From Parasponia andersonii (lineage: Eukaryota; Streptophyta; Magnoliopsida; Rosales; Cannabaceae): a stretch of 64,000 nt of DNA. The stretch spans positions 1,832,281 through 1,896,280 of the forward strand of contig JXTB01000005.1 in assembly GCA_002914805.1 (NCBI GenBank), read 5' to 3'. The translations under genes and the position numbers were made by a program. The notes beneath the pieces are model-generated. The model did not search any database. It had not been told where the DNA came from and saw only the letters and a list, made by a program, of their open reading frames with translations. Shown one piece after another: positions 1 through 11,240 of the stretch. Position 1 is the first letter of the stretch; each line of letters starts with the position of its first letter.

Positions 1-856
1 AGTTCTCATCCTCTCATCTGTTGAAACTCAGGATGATGGCACTAAGTATGCCTAACAGCCTGCCTGACACCTAAGGCCATACCTAGAGGGGACACCCGTG
101 TGTCGCCAATCAAACCTGGAGGGGCAACCGAATTACCTAAGCCAGCCAAATAGGGAGATAATCAGAAGTAACAAAACTCCGCGCAGGTTTACGGACTCTA
201 CACCAACGGTGGGGCACCCAGCATCGCACAGTAAACCCACGATGCTAACACGGTGCGCATGTATGATCCTATGACATATGCAATATAGAACTGAAGTGTG
301 AAAATAATCATGTTCAGGTATTTTAATAAAATCAACATACTAGGTTTTATAAGAAAATGGGCAGTATAACGACCCTATTTTTAATATACCCAAAATAACC
401 TGTACTCAGAAAATTCCCAGAGTAATACAATATATATACATCATACAATTAATTCCTATCACAGATGTTTAAATAGTCTAAAAATCACGTTTATTCTCAT
501 GTATCACAGAAAATAAGTTTTATTTGAAAATAGTATAAAACGAAGATAATTGAATCCCTACCTCGCCCGAATAGCGATACCATGCTATTGAATTCTCAAG
601 GCGTCGTCGACGATGTTCTGGAGGGTTGGGAACAAATTCCAAACCCTCGATCGTCCTCTTGTGAAAAACCAACTCTCAACAGAGCTTCAATTCTACAAAC
701 GAACATCTTCACTGAATTTCTAGCACCCAAAATAGCTAGGTTAGACATATAACTTGTCTAATTCGGGGCCGGACTCACATGAAACTGATGGCATGCAAAA
801 CGAGGTAAAATCTCGACTGTCCGATCTCGATTTCCATGCTGGTCACCAAACATAGG

Positions 857-912
<56 letters not shown>

Positions 913-1566
913 AACTTCTCCATTTTCCGAGTACAACCTAAAAATAACAACAAAAACATCATCCAACAGCCAGATCAAAAAGTCAACTCAAGCTTAAAAT
1001 ATTCCAAAAATGGCAACTTTTGATTTGGGCATTACGGGGTTAAGATATATATATACCTTGATAATCCTTGTGACGAGACGAATCCAACGAGCCCAGTTTG
1101 AGGTCGAACAGTGGCTGGAATCGTCGCCGGAGATGAAAACTCTGCGGCCACTTTCTCTTCTCCAGTTCTGGTGGGTTTCTCTGGCAGCTTCTAGTGGTCA
1201 GCGACAAGCTTGGTACGGTGCTGGCGAGGTCCGCCGGTAGTCTTTGCAGCTGGGCAATGGCTGGAGGCGTGGCGGCTCCCCTTCGGTGGTGCGCAGCCGA
1301 GAGACAGAGCGTCGGGCTGGAAGAGAGAGAGAAATAGAGAGAGAGAAAGAGAGAGGATAGGACATGTGGCTTTGTTTTCTGGGGTAGTGCAATTTTTTAA
1401 AAATTGCACATAAGTCCCTAAATTTTCAAATCTCTATCAATTCTGTCCACTAAAAATTACAATTTAGTCTTTCTGCACAAAACTTTTGCAAATTAATCCC
1501 CCATTATTATATCCAAAAAAATTAGTAAAATGTCAAAATTACCCTCCCAAAATCTGGGTTTTTACA
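1..1566 (-). repeat. 3' LTR of element A (partial)
   Basis: This stretch aligns with 6187-7725, differing by many substitutions and small indels. It ends at CA (1565-1566), which is the TG start of the LTR on the minus strand. It carries a (TA)n microsatellite at about 859-910 and a GA-rich tract near 1320-1360. The open reading frames here are chance frames in LTR DNA. Confidence 0.88.
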
Positions 1567-1579
1567 TTCTCCCCTCCTT
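1567..1579 (-). other. Polypurine tract of element A
   Basis: On the minus strand the sequence reads AAGGAGGGGAGAA directly before the LTR start TGTAAAAA. A phrase typical of plant gypsy elements, TTTCGGGACTAAATTCC, lies just upstream. This is the expected primer for plus-strand DNA synthesis. Confidence 0.8.
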
Positions 1580-1723
1580 ATAGGAATTTAGTCCCGAAAT
1601 TCAAAGTACAAGTCAAGGTTTACATCACAATACAACTTCTGACTGAAGGTTAAACAAATGAGGGTACTTCTCATACATCTCCGTCTCGAGTTCCCAAGTA
1701 GCCTCGTCTTCTTTGTGATGTTC

Positions 1724-2990
1724 TCAAAGCACTTTGACAAGTGGAATCTCTTTGTTGCGAAACACTTTCAACTCTCTAGCCAATAAGCGAACAAGCTGCT
1801 CTTCATAGGATGCATCTTCTTGGATCAGTACATGCATGTACTGAACACCATGAGATAGGTCTGACGTGTACTTCTTCAACATCGATACGTGAAACACATT
1901 ATGCACGTGACCCAACTATACAGGTAGATTCAAGCGATACTCTACTGGTCTAATTCTCTCAGTGATCTCAAAGGGACTAATATACCATGGAACAAGCTTA
2001 TTCTTAACTCCAAATTTTGTAACACCTCGCCTTGGAGTCACTTTCAAGAATACAGAATCACCAGTATCGAACTCTACCTCACGCCTCTTCGGGTCAGCAT
2101 AACTCTTCTGATGACTCTGAATCTCTTTGAGTCTCTCCTGGATGTCGTTGATCTTCTCAGTAGTCTCTTCAATCAGTTCAGGTCTAAGAGTAACATATAC
2201 TTCAGGTTCTGCCTAACATAAAGGCGATCTACATGGGCTTCCATACAACACTTCATATGGAGCCACACCCACACTGGTCTAGTAACTGTTATTGTAAGAA
2301 AATTCTACCAAAGGAAGATGATCATCCCAGCTCCTGCCAAAATCCAGTATGCAACACCGTAGCATATCCTCAAGAATCTGAATGGTCCTTTCAGAGTGAC
2401 TATCCGACTCAGGATGGTGAGCCGTACTGATATCCAACTGTGTACCTAACATTTTCTGCAAGGCTCTCCAAAACTTAGAAGTGAACCTTGGATTTCTGTC
2501 GGAGACTATGCTTGAAGGCACACCATGCAAGCGTATGATATTCTCTATATACAGTCTACTGAGCTTAGTAAGTGAGTAGTCCATCTGGATCGGTATAAAG
2601 TGAACACTCTTCGTCAACCGATCGACTATCACCTAAACTGTGTCGTTTTTCCTTAAGGTCTTCAGTAAACTAGTCACGAAGTCCATCGTGATCTTGTTTC
2701 ACTTCCACTCTGGAATGGGTAACGGTTGAAGTAACCTAGTTGGTCTCTGGTGTTTAGCCTTGACTTGCTGACAAGTCAAAACACTTAGCTACAAAGGTAG
2801 CTACATCCTTCTTCATATATTTCCACTAATATTGTCGCTTCAAGTCTTGGTACATCTTAGTAGTACCTGGATGTACTGCGAACCTTGATTTGTGAGCCAC
2901 TGTTAGAATGGTTTCTCAAAGATTAGGGTTATTAGCTACAGCCAACTTCCCACTGAAAAGCAAAAGTCCTTCCCTATTAGTGCTCCAACC
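1724..2990 (-). pseudogene. Element A integrase, broken
   Basis: Integrase would join element cDNA to host DNA. Reading leftward on the minus strand one sees a degenerate zinc-binding region (HPGTTKMYQDLK near 2840-2870), then the catalytic core in the frame 2279-2632 (starting [14 protein letters not shown], with [11 protein letters not shown] around the second catalytic Asp and a stretch equivalent to SDGQSERTIQ near the third), then the C-terminal part at 1724-1915 with HNVFHVSMLKKY, a hallmark of plant gypsy integrases. In the core the usual DGQSERT reads DSHSERT; the Glu is kept but its context is changed. The pieces lie in different frames. Family assignment is firm; function is lost. 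Confidence 0.85.
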
Positions 2991-3161
2991 ATCTAACTGT
3001 TCACCATTTTGAAGTCGGGTCTAGGTTGTTCTCAACTCCTTGTCTTACCACTGACTCTACTAGACAGTCTGGAGAAGTGAAATCACAACGTTGCTCAGGC
3101 AAGCAATACCTTCATTCTCGAAGTACTACAAGTTGTAGTCACTAATCGCAACTGAGTTCCT

Positions 3162-3467
3162 TCAATCTTCAAACACCAGTATAGCTAGTGTATCACAAGG
3201 CTTCATACTTAGTGCATCAGTTACAATATCAGCCTTACCAAATGGCATCACCAGAAACTCAAAGTGACTATATTGGGTTCTGAATATAGTCTTAGGTATA
3301 TCATCCTCTCTTATCTTCAACTGATAATAATCGGATCTCAAATCGATTTTGGAGAAGAACCTTGAACCACCGAGTTGATCAAACAACTCATCAATCCTTG
3401 GGAAAGGATACTTGTTCTTCACCGTCAACTGATTCAACAACCTGTAGTCCACACAGAGTCTTAACAA
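3162..3467 (-). pseudogene. Element A reverse transcriptase fused to RNase H tail by deletion
   Basis: The frame starts with [17 protein letters not shown] and continues through [13 protein letters not shown] to FEFLVMPFG, the N-terminal half of a gypsy RT with the first catalytic Asp in KIDL. Directly after MPFG (about residue 77, near 3237-3240) the protein continues [12 protein letters not shown], the stretch that normally ends the RNase H/connection region. Everything between, including the YxDD box of RT and the RNase H active site, is missing, although the reading frame is kept across the junction. In intact relatives this is several hundred residues. The copy therefore cannot reverse transcribe. 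Confidence 0.85.
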
Positions 3468-3882
3468 TCAGCTTTCTTCGTAAACAAAATAGGAGCACCC
3501 CAAAGAGAAGTGCTACTGTGAATGAAGCCTTTGGAAAGCAGGTCATCCAACTATTCTCTTAATTCTTCCATCTCAGCAGGAGCCATACGATAGGCTGGAA
3601 TAGAAACTGGCTGAGCTCCAGGAACTAGTTCAACACAGAATTCGATCTCTCTATCAGGTGGTAACCCTGGTAAGTCTTCAGGAAATACCTACGAATACTC
3701 ACACACTACCGGAATCCATGAGTATTGATCGTCTGTCCTTACCTCGCCATCCATGGCAAATAAGTTCCCATAACACTCGAGTTTCTTCCTTCCACCCATG
3801 CACGCTTTCAAAACAGGACTAGGCTTCAACGGACTCATCCCAGCTTAATAGACAATAGGATATCTATCACTAGGAAAAAGAG

Positions 3883-4176
3883 TCACTCGCTTTGTGTGAC
3901 AGTCCACAACAGCTCGATACTGAGTATCATGTCATACTGTCCCATCGGCAACACAACCAAATCAGCAAGAAGCTTTCTATCACCAACTACAACCCAACAA
4001 GACTTACACACACTAGATACTTCGGCTACTCCTCCCAAAGGTATACCCAACGTCAATACATAATCTAAATCAGAAAATTCTAACCCTAATAATTGAGCAA
4101 ACAATAAGGATATGAATGAATGGGATGCACCATTATCAAACAAAACATATGCCCAAGAGTGTGAAAGAAGGATCAT
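3883..4176 (-). pseudogene. Element A aspartic protease, probably inactive
   Basis: This frame has the retroviral-type protease layout: a beta strand ending VLFDNGASHSFIS, a central hydrophobic part, and VLPMGQYDMILSIELL near the end, matching the usual DVILGMDWL. The catalytic triad is normally Asp-Ser/Thr-Gly; here it reads Asp-Asn-Gly, which in most families abolishes or lowers activity. The protease would cut the gag-pol polyprotein inside the particle. It lies between gag and RT as expected. Confidence 0.82.
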
Positions 4177-4529
4177 ACCGTCAATAATACCTCAGCCAGT
4201 GCGATCCTGAGTGTTGTCTACCCTAGTAAAAGTATAGGCTTAGCCAGTCACCTTTCCTTTCCCTTTATTGCTTCTTCCCTGGCCCGGATGGCTACTGCTG
4301 GATCCAGGACCACTACTGTCAAAACCACGCCACTCTGACTCCCTGAGGCTTAAGGAATCTGAAAGTTCTGAGTAAAACCCTGAGGGCAGTACTGATGCTG
4401 ATAAGGCTAAGGGGAAGTAAAAGTCTGCGAAGCGCCCTGTGACTGTTGCGGGCTTGGCTAAGTATTTTGATAAGAAACAGAATCAGACTAGTTCCTCTGT
4501 GGTCCTCCCGGAGAAAGAGGAGATTTCTG

Positions 4530-5042
4530 CAGACAGTTGGGACACTCCTTCTTCCGATGACCCTGCTGGTCACAAACAAAGCATCCTCCATATGGACTGC
4601 CTCTGCTACCCCCTAAAGAACTACTGTTATTCAAGCTCTCACTATTTGGAGTACCCTAGGCTGTTCACTGCCCCTGGTTCCTTTTGGTGGCTTTTCTATC
4701 ATTTCCTTTCTATTGGTTCCTCCTGGAATCCAATCCTTCTTCGATGGCCTCTGCCCGCTGGGCAGCCACTGCAATCTCAGGAAGAGTATGGAAAGTCTGA
4801 GTGCCAATCCTGTTGAAAATGTTTCGATTCAGATGACTCCTAAACTTGACAACTCGGTACTTCTCACTCGTACCCGGTCCAAGAGCAATACATGCCAACT
4901 CAGTGAACTCTATCAGGTACTCATTCACCGTTCTGTTATCTTGAATCAAAGTCTCAAATCGGTTCACAACTTCATCCTGTTGATCCTTATTGGCATACTG
5001 GGCCTTGAAAATTTGTTCAAAGTCTTCCCAAGTTAAGCCCAC
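4530..5042 (-). pseudogene. Element A gag with CCHC zinc knuckle, broken
   Basis: Gag would form the particle shell. The frame 4710-5042 begins MGLTWEDFEQIFKAQYA and contains EVVNRFETLIQDNRTVNEY and the EFTELACIA stretch, typical of the retrotransposon gag domain of plant gypsy elements. Downstream, in another frame, 4542-4583 encodes CFVCDQQGHRKKEC, a perfect C-x2-C-x4-H-x4-C knuckle. The change of frame between capsid and knuckle shows at least one indel. The N-terminal part upstream of 5042 is not readable. Confidence 0.85.
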
Positions 5043-5514
5043 TACTTAAACCGCTAAATTGTTTCCCACCAATGAATGACACTTATCGTCAAAGAGGTAA
5101 CAACAAACACAGCCCAAAACTCAACCGGAGTACCAAAGACCCAAAAATGCCTCTCCATTTCACACAATCAAGCAGTTGTCATGAGAACTTCTGGTCTCCC
5201 GTCAAACTGCCCTGGCTGAAAACGCATGAACCGTTGGAGATGATCAGTCAGATCCAACTGATGTTCCCTCGGAGCTGGAGACTGACAGTCTAGATTGCTC
5301 ATCTGGATGAATGCCTGCTGCATTGCCTCGATCAAATGAGTGAAATCCGGACGAGGAGATTCGGCACCCGACTAGTACGTTGGAACTCTTCTTGGAGGTA
5401 TCCTTAAAATTCTAAAACAATATGCCAAACTGTTAATGCGATAATGATGAATGCTTGTCATAAAATCAACTTCAATCTAGTTTAATGGCGATACGTCCGA
5501 GCTATTAAACTCAA

Positions 5515-5526
5515 GTTCTGATACCA
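5515..5526 (-). other. Primer binding site of element A
   Basis: On the minus strand TGGTATCAGAAC lies a few bases inside the 5' LTR. It matches the 3' end complement of initiator tRNA-Met (TGGTATCAGAGC) except for one base. Confidence 0.8.
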
Positions 5527-5534
5527 AAAATTTC

Positions 5535-6089
5535 TATCACGATCCAAAACCCGGGCCAGTGGCAGAAAAGGAATTTCACAAAGATGAGAAATTCCTTGAT
5601 TTATTTGAAAAGTGTCAAAAGTTCTAATTTTATAAAACGGTCCATTTAAATAAAATAATTAGAATTTCATCCTGTGAACCAATCCCACAGTTCGTTTACA
5701 TAACTAAACATAGATTGAATAATTATTTAAAAACACGAAGTCAAATATAAGGCCAAGCAACATCATCATCCACGCCAAAAATCAAATACTACAGACAAAG
5801 ATAGAGTGTAATAATCTTGGTTCAATGCTAAACAAAACCCAAACAATCCAAATATCATAACAACAAGCTTCTAGCATTACCAAGAAATAAACTACAATCA
5901 AGATGACCTCTTACTCCTCTTGATCTCCTAAGTCGCACTGGACACCACCTGAGGAAGAAGGTAGGGAGGTGAGCATAAAATGTCTTGTAGGAAAAACAAT
6001 TATCTTGGTCGAAAATATTTTTGTGATGGAGAATTCATGCATGGTTAGTTTAGTCCAAAACATATATATATAGTCCAAACCGGAAATCC

Positions 6090-6129
<40 letters not shown>

Positions 6130-7479
6130 GTGTAATCAAAACCATTCAATTCATATGCATATGACACAAATCAATCTATACCCATAAGCTCTCATCCTCT
6201 CATCTGTTGAAACCTAGAATGATGGTAATAAGTATGCCTAACAGCTTACCTGACATCTAAGCCCATACCTAGAAGGGACACCCATATATGACCTACCAAA
6301 CCTGAAGGGGCAACCGAATTACCTACGCCTACCAAATGGGGAGCTAATTAGAAGTAACAAAACTCCGCACAGATTTACGGACTCTACACTGACGGTGGGG
6401 CACGCAATGCCACAATGTAAACCCACGATGTTCATGTATAATCCTATGACACGTCCAATACAGAACTGAAGTGTGAAAATAATCATGCTCGAGTTTTTCA
6501 ATAAGATCAACATACTAGATTTTATAGGAAAACAAGCAGCATAACGGCCCTATTTTTAATAGACCTAAAATAACCTGTACTCAGAAAATTCCCAGAACAA
6601 TATAATATGTATACATCATATAATCAATTCCCATCACAGATATTTAAATAGTCTAAAAATCATGTTTGTTCTCATGTATTGTAGAAAATAAGTTTTATTC
6701 AAAAATAGTATAAAACGAACGTGACTGAATCCCTGCCTCGCTCGAATAGCAATACCATGCTATTGAATCGTCAAGGCGTTGTCGACGATCGTCCGGTGGG
6801 TCGGGAACCAATTTCAAGCCCTCGATCGTCCTCTTGCGAAAAATCAACTTCTCAACGAAGCTTCAATTCCACAAACGGACCTCTTCACTGAATTCCTAGC
6901 ACCCAAAATAGCTAGGTTAGATATATAACTTGTCCAATTCGGGTCCGGGTCTACACTGGACCGGTGGCACGCAAAACGAGATAAAATCTCGACCGTCCGA
7001 TCTCGATTTTTGTGCCGATCACCAAACTACACAATATATATATATATATATCAAACTTCTCCATTTTCCGAGTACAATCCAAAAATGACAACAAAAACAC
7101 CATCCAACGGCCGAATCAAAAAGTCAACTCAAGCTCAAAATATTCTAAAAATGACAACTTTTGATTCAGGCATTATGGGGTTAAGATATATATACCTTGA
7201 TAATCCTTGCGACGAGATTAATCCAACGAGCCTGATTTGAGGTCGAATGGTGGCCGGAATCGTCGCCGGCGGCAAAAACTCCTCTGCGGCCACTTTCTCT
7301 TCTCCGACTCCGGTGGTCTTCTCCGGCGACTTCTAGTGGTTAGCAATGAGCTTGGCACGGTGCTGGCGAGGTCCGCCAGCAGTCCCTGTAGCTGGACGGT
7401 GGCTAGAGGCAGAGCGACTCCCTTTCGGTGGTGCGCAACCGAGAGACAAAGAGAGACGTGGGAGAGAGCGTCGGTTTGG

Positions 7480-7514
<35 letters not shown>

Positions 7515-7725
7515 GACAGGGCATGTGGCTCTATTTTATGGTACAGTGTAATTTTTCAAAAATTGCACATACGTCCTCAAATTTTCAAATCTCTATCAAT
7601 TCTGTCTCTCAAAAATTACAATTTAATCCTTTTGCACAAAATTTTTGCAAATTAATCCCCCCATTATTATATCCGGAAAATTGATAAAATGTCCAAATTA
7701 TCCTCCTAAAATCAATATTTTTACA
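5535..7725 (-). repeat. 5' LTR of element A
   Basis: On the minus strand this LTR starts TGTAAAAATA at 7725 and ends TCGTGATA at 5535; the usual end would be GTGACA, so the last C may have mutated to T. It is about 2.19 kb. It holds (TA)n runs at about 6093-6124 and 7035-7051 and a GA-rich run near 7480-7513. A block around 6260-6330 is shared with the LTRs of element B. Confidence 0.88.
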
Positions 7726-7980
7726 CAAAATATTTTTAGAAGTTTCGTAAAAAAAAAGAAGAACTATATATTTTCATATCTGAAAGACTTTTTAGAAAAT
7801 GAAATAACTCTTTTATGAATTTGTCGTATTTTTCATAATTTCATGAAATTAAATAACCAAAATGAAATGACTTTTTTTTAATGAAAAATAAGAGGGTTAA
7901 TAGTCATTTCATTTTTTAGAAAGTCTTTTGGATATAAAAATATGAGTTTTTTAAACATAACTTCTAAAAATATTTTGATG
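7726..7980. mobile_element. MITE or foldback element with about 80-bp terminal inverted repeats
   Basis: The left arm (7726 to about 7806, starting CAAAATATTTTTAGAAG) matches the reverse complement of the right arm (about 7901-7980, which ends CTTCTAAAAATATTTTG). Both arms also share AAGACTTT and AAATGAAAT blocks. There is no coding potential. Its left end touches the outer edge of element A, so A may have inserted in or beside it. The superfamily is unknown because the target duplication cannot be checked on the left. Confidence 0.7.
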
Positions 7981-8054
7981 CTAATGAATTAATGCAAAAT
8001 TTTTTCTATTTTATCTATTTTTTGTTTTACATATACGTATATAACTATTATAAA

Positions 8055-8251
8055 TGATGAAGTGGGTTGGCTCAAGTGGTAAGAGCACCCACTGCTTAAG
8101 ATCTTGGTCCTAGGCTCGAGTCACACTAGGAATAGGCATAAAAACCTATTATCCCTAATCGTGTACGGTGGGGATTGGGTAGTAGTAGGTATTTTCCTTT
8201 AATTTGTAATAAGTGGAGGTTATTTGTTAAGCCCCACTTTTTAAAAAAGAA
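8055..8251 (+). mobile_element. SINE 1 (tRNA-derived)
   Basis: A 16-bp perfect direct repeat, ATATAACTATTATAAA, lies at 8039-8054 and 8252-8267 and encloses about 197 bp. Inside are a pol III A box (TGGCTCAAGTGG, 8068-8079) and a B box (GGCTCGAGTC, 8113-8122) at tRNA-like spacing. The 3' part reads TTTGTAATAAGTGGAGG and ends GCCCCAC followed by T-rich and A-rich runs. The same tail occurs in SINE 2 and, diverged, in SINE 3. Long target duplications and internal promoter boxes define a SINE rather than a tRNA gene. Confidence 0.9.
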
Positions 8252-8267
8252 ATATAACTATTATAAA

Positions 8268-9256
8268 ATTATTTTTCTTTTACTTTTTTTCATTTATTTA
8301 TTCATAAAAATTAGCTATTTGAAAATGTCTAATATAAAAAATAGTAAAAGATATCTATTAGCTATTTAAAAAATAAAATAATTATTTGACTATTGTCTAT
8401 TAACAATTTTTTAATAAGGGTTAGAGTTGAGGAGATAAAAGAATAACAACTTTACCATTTTATGGGACATTTGAATACCAAGTCAAAAGTGAGGAGACAA
8501 AAGAAGAATAATTTTGCTATTGTAGGAAGCACTTAAATATTAAGTCAAAAGTGAGAGGGCAAAAGAAGAACAAATTTGTCATATAAGGGCATTTGAATAC
8601 AAAGTCAAAAATAATGGAACAAATTCATACTAATGGCTAATGTGAAGAGGTAAAATGGCTAATTTTCTTATATTTTTATTAGGAAATTCCAAAATATAAA
8701 GATAGTTTGTGGTGGGACCACTCTAATTAATGCAAAATAAAAAATGGGAAATTTTATTAATATCGGTGAGTTTTCAATATGTAATTATTTTTGCACTCTC
8801 TACAGGTACATTTGACCAAGCAAATGACTTACAATAGCATGTTAATTCCACATATATCCATTACTATTCCAATTCTGTATGGAAACCAATTTATTTCAAT
8901 TTCCATACACGCCCAAATGGATAACGAGTGTTTGAAATCGTTTTTTAAATATAATTGTGGAATGAAAAAATGATTTTATTGTTATTTATGTTTAATCAAT
9001 ACTTTTCTTCTCTTTCCTTTTTGTTTTTAAATATATTGTTATAATTGTTAATTAATATTGAAATTTAATCTACCTTAATAAGTATAAGTATAAAAATATC
9101 TTTTTGGATTTGGTTACCCTTTCCTTTTTTTACATTATAAATGTATGATGTCATTTTATTAATTTTTTTGTTAATTTAAAACTTTAATTACCTTAATTAT
9201 TAAAGAATTTTTTGGCGTTATTACTATAGGTAGTGATTTTGTTATTACATGGAATT
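8268..9256. other. AT-rich intergenic DNA
   Basis: Nothing recognisable as a gene. Around 8410-8640 three diverged phrases of the type AAGTCAAAAGTGAGGAGACAAAAGAAGAA recur about every 60-70 bases, a decayed short tandem repeat. Confidence 0.5.
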
Positions 9257-9271
9257 AAATTCCTTTAAAAA

Positions 9272-9432
9272 TAGTCAACTAGAGATAGCTCAGTTAGTCC
9301 AAGATTTGAGGGATGTGTGTGTGAGTTTGATGGGTCAGAGGTTCAAATCTTGGTAGAATGTGTGTGTTATTTTTCTTTAAGTTTGTAGTAAGTGGTGGTC
9401 ATTAGTTAAGCCCCACTTTTTTTTTTTAAAAA
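9272..9432 (+). mobile_element. SINE 2 (tRNA-derived)
   Basis: A perfect 15-bp target duplication, AAATTCCTTTAAAAA, lies at 9257-9271 and 9433-9447. The enclosed 161 bp has an A box (TAGCTCAGTTAG, 9286-9297) and a B box (GGTTCAAATC, 9340-9349). The tail TTTGTAGTAAGTGGTGG, then TTAGTTAAGCCCCAC plus poly-T, matches SINE 1, whereas the tRNA-like head is different. Confidence 0.9.
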
Positions 9433-9447
9433 AAATTCCTTTAAAAA

Positions 9448-9692
9448 CACATAGAATTAAATGAAAATGGACAATATTTCTTTTAAAAATTTGAGAACTA
9501 GAACTTAAAATTTAATAGGTAACAATCATCTTGCCCACTATATAAAATAATGAATAATTTTCTACATTTAAATAATATTAAATACAATTGATTTTTTTGG
9601 GTACATTTATTCAACTTATGATCACCATCCGATATCAGTCAAACGATCTAAATCAAAGTAACTATGGATGGGTTACCCATTAAAGAAGCATC

Positions 9693-9723
<31 letters not shown>

Positions 9724-10950
9724 GGGTATTTTCCAGACTGAAAACCAGTTCTTGATCTTATAATTAAAAGTCAATATATATGATATGTTTTTAGGGGGGA
9801 AAAAGGCCTAATACATATATCTTACGTAATTGTTTTGTTCGTATAGTTTCAATTAAGAAACAGGAAACTGAGTTGTGTCTACCACAATTTTAAAATCAGT
9901 CTCAGTGGGTTTGCATTCTCCGTTGGAAATTTTCTTATCTGGGACAAAATATTAACATTTAAGATTATTTATAAAAAATATCCTTTTTTAAGATCAATTT
10001 AAAAAAGACCTTTTTTACACATTTAGTAAATGTAGTTTTATAATTTTAATTTGATAAATGACTGTTTTCAGTTGATCTATTTTTTTAAAAAAACAAATTC
10101 AATTTTATACAACATAAATCAACATATTTTGATTTGTGAAATATGAAAAAGGCCATCTTTCGAATAATTTCCAAAATTCATCCTTGTTTTAATTCAAACA
10201 ATGACCCAAAATTCGCTCATTTGGTAAAAAGTCCAACATTTAATTGTACCAATATATTCTGTCCAAGTTTAGCCCTTTAAAAAGTGATTAAGAACTCCTT
10301 GAAAAAATAAAATAAAAAATCAGACCTAAAGTCTGAAAAATTAAAATATTCAAAAATGGGTTGAATTGTTTTAAAAAAATCCAAAAATTTTTAGAAGTCT
10401 ATCATTTCTGTAAATTGTATTTATAAAAACAACAGTTTTTAAAAATAATTGGAAATTTCACTTTTTCTACAAAAATGACACTTTGCAAAGGTACTCGGGG
10501 TAACCAATTGAGTTATTTTAGAAATCTAACTCGCTATCTCAGGTACCTTATCAATATGTAAATATGGTATTTTTTAAAAAAATATTTTAAAGTGATATTT
10601 TTCTAGATAGTTTTTGAAGTAGTATTTTTTCTAAATATAAATCGATAATTTTTTAAAAAAAAAAATCTAAAATCTGAGGTTTTATTTATTTATTTTTTAA
10701 TTTTACCATATAAAATCAAATTTTTCCTTAAGTTAATTTAGTTGTTAGACTATTCACATTATAATTTGTGGTATGGGCCTCACTATGTGTAGAAATCTAA
10801 ATCAATGATTTATTTTACTGTCAATGATGGTCGATAAATAAAATAAAATGAATTGGATATTTATGCTTAAGTTTTCAAAAATAATATAAAAAATACGACT
10901 TTCCCTAAATAATTATTTTTTTGTACAATATTCAATGGAAAATTTCTAAA
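9448..10950. other. AT-rich intergenic DNA
   Basis: Contains a (TA)n run at about 9691-9721. No coding, RNA or transposon signal that I can support. Confidence 0.45.
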
Positions 10951-10954
10951 TATT

Positions 10955-11240
10955 TTGTTTACAAGAAACTAAAATGGCTTCCATAAATAAAATTAGTTTC
11001 TCAATTTTTAGTAATCATATTACTTTCTTATTTGCAGCAAATTAAATTAATTTCAAGTAACATTGTTTTCTGGCTCCTAATAGCAATTATTTTCAGGTTT
11101 CCAATGATCAAGTTAGCTTCTTTAGAATTTAGTTATAGATTACAAGAAACTAAATTAGTTTCAAGCAACTATAATAGTTTCTCAATTTCTAGTAACTAAA
11201 TTAGTTTCTCGGTTTTTTATAACTAAAATATTTAGAAAAT
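10955..11240. repeat. Cluster of short palindromic repeats, core GAAACTAAATTAGTTTC
   Basis: The motif GAAACTAA-A-TTAGTTTC is perfect at 11146-11162 and recurs in degenerate form several times (AAACTAAAATGGCTTCC, AACTAAATTAGTTTC, ATAATAGTTTCTC). Each is close to its own reverse complement. A related cluster with GAAACCAA/TTGGTTTC cores lies at 57990-58860. Confidence 0.65.

Larger units (their letters stand above)
1..7725 (-). mobile_element. Element A: Ty3/gypsy LTR retrotransposon, decayed, cut by the window start
   Basis: Two long direct repeats flank a core that encodes, on the minus strand and read right to left, gag, zinc knuckle, protease, RT and integrase remnants, the order of Ty3/gypsy. 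The right repeat is the 5' LTR and the left repeat the 3' LTR, of which about 650 bases lie outside the window. A primer site resembling initiator tRNA-Met and a purine tract sit at the expected inner edges. The long LTRs (about 2.2 kb) and the integrase style suggest a chromovirus such as Tekay/Del, but lineage is inference. All ORFs are broken and RT is deleted, so the copy cannot be autonomous. CAAAA at 7726-7730 would be the target duplication; its partner is outside the window. Confidence 0.9.

Noticed and set aside
8064..8140. A tRNA gene
   Set aside because: A and B boxes are present, but no cloverleaf is convincing and the unit is enclosed with a shared SINE tail in a perfect 16-bp target duplication.
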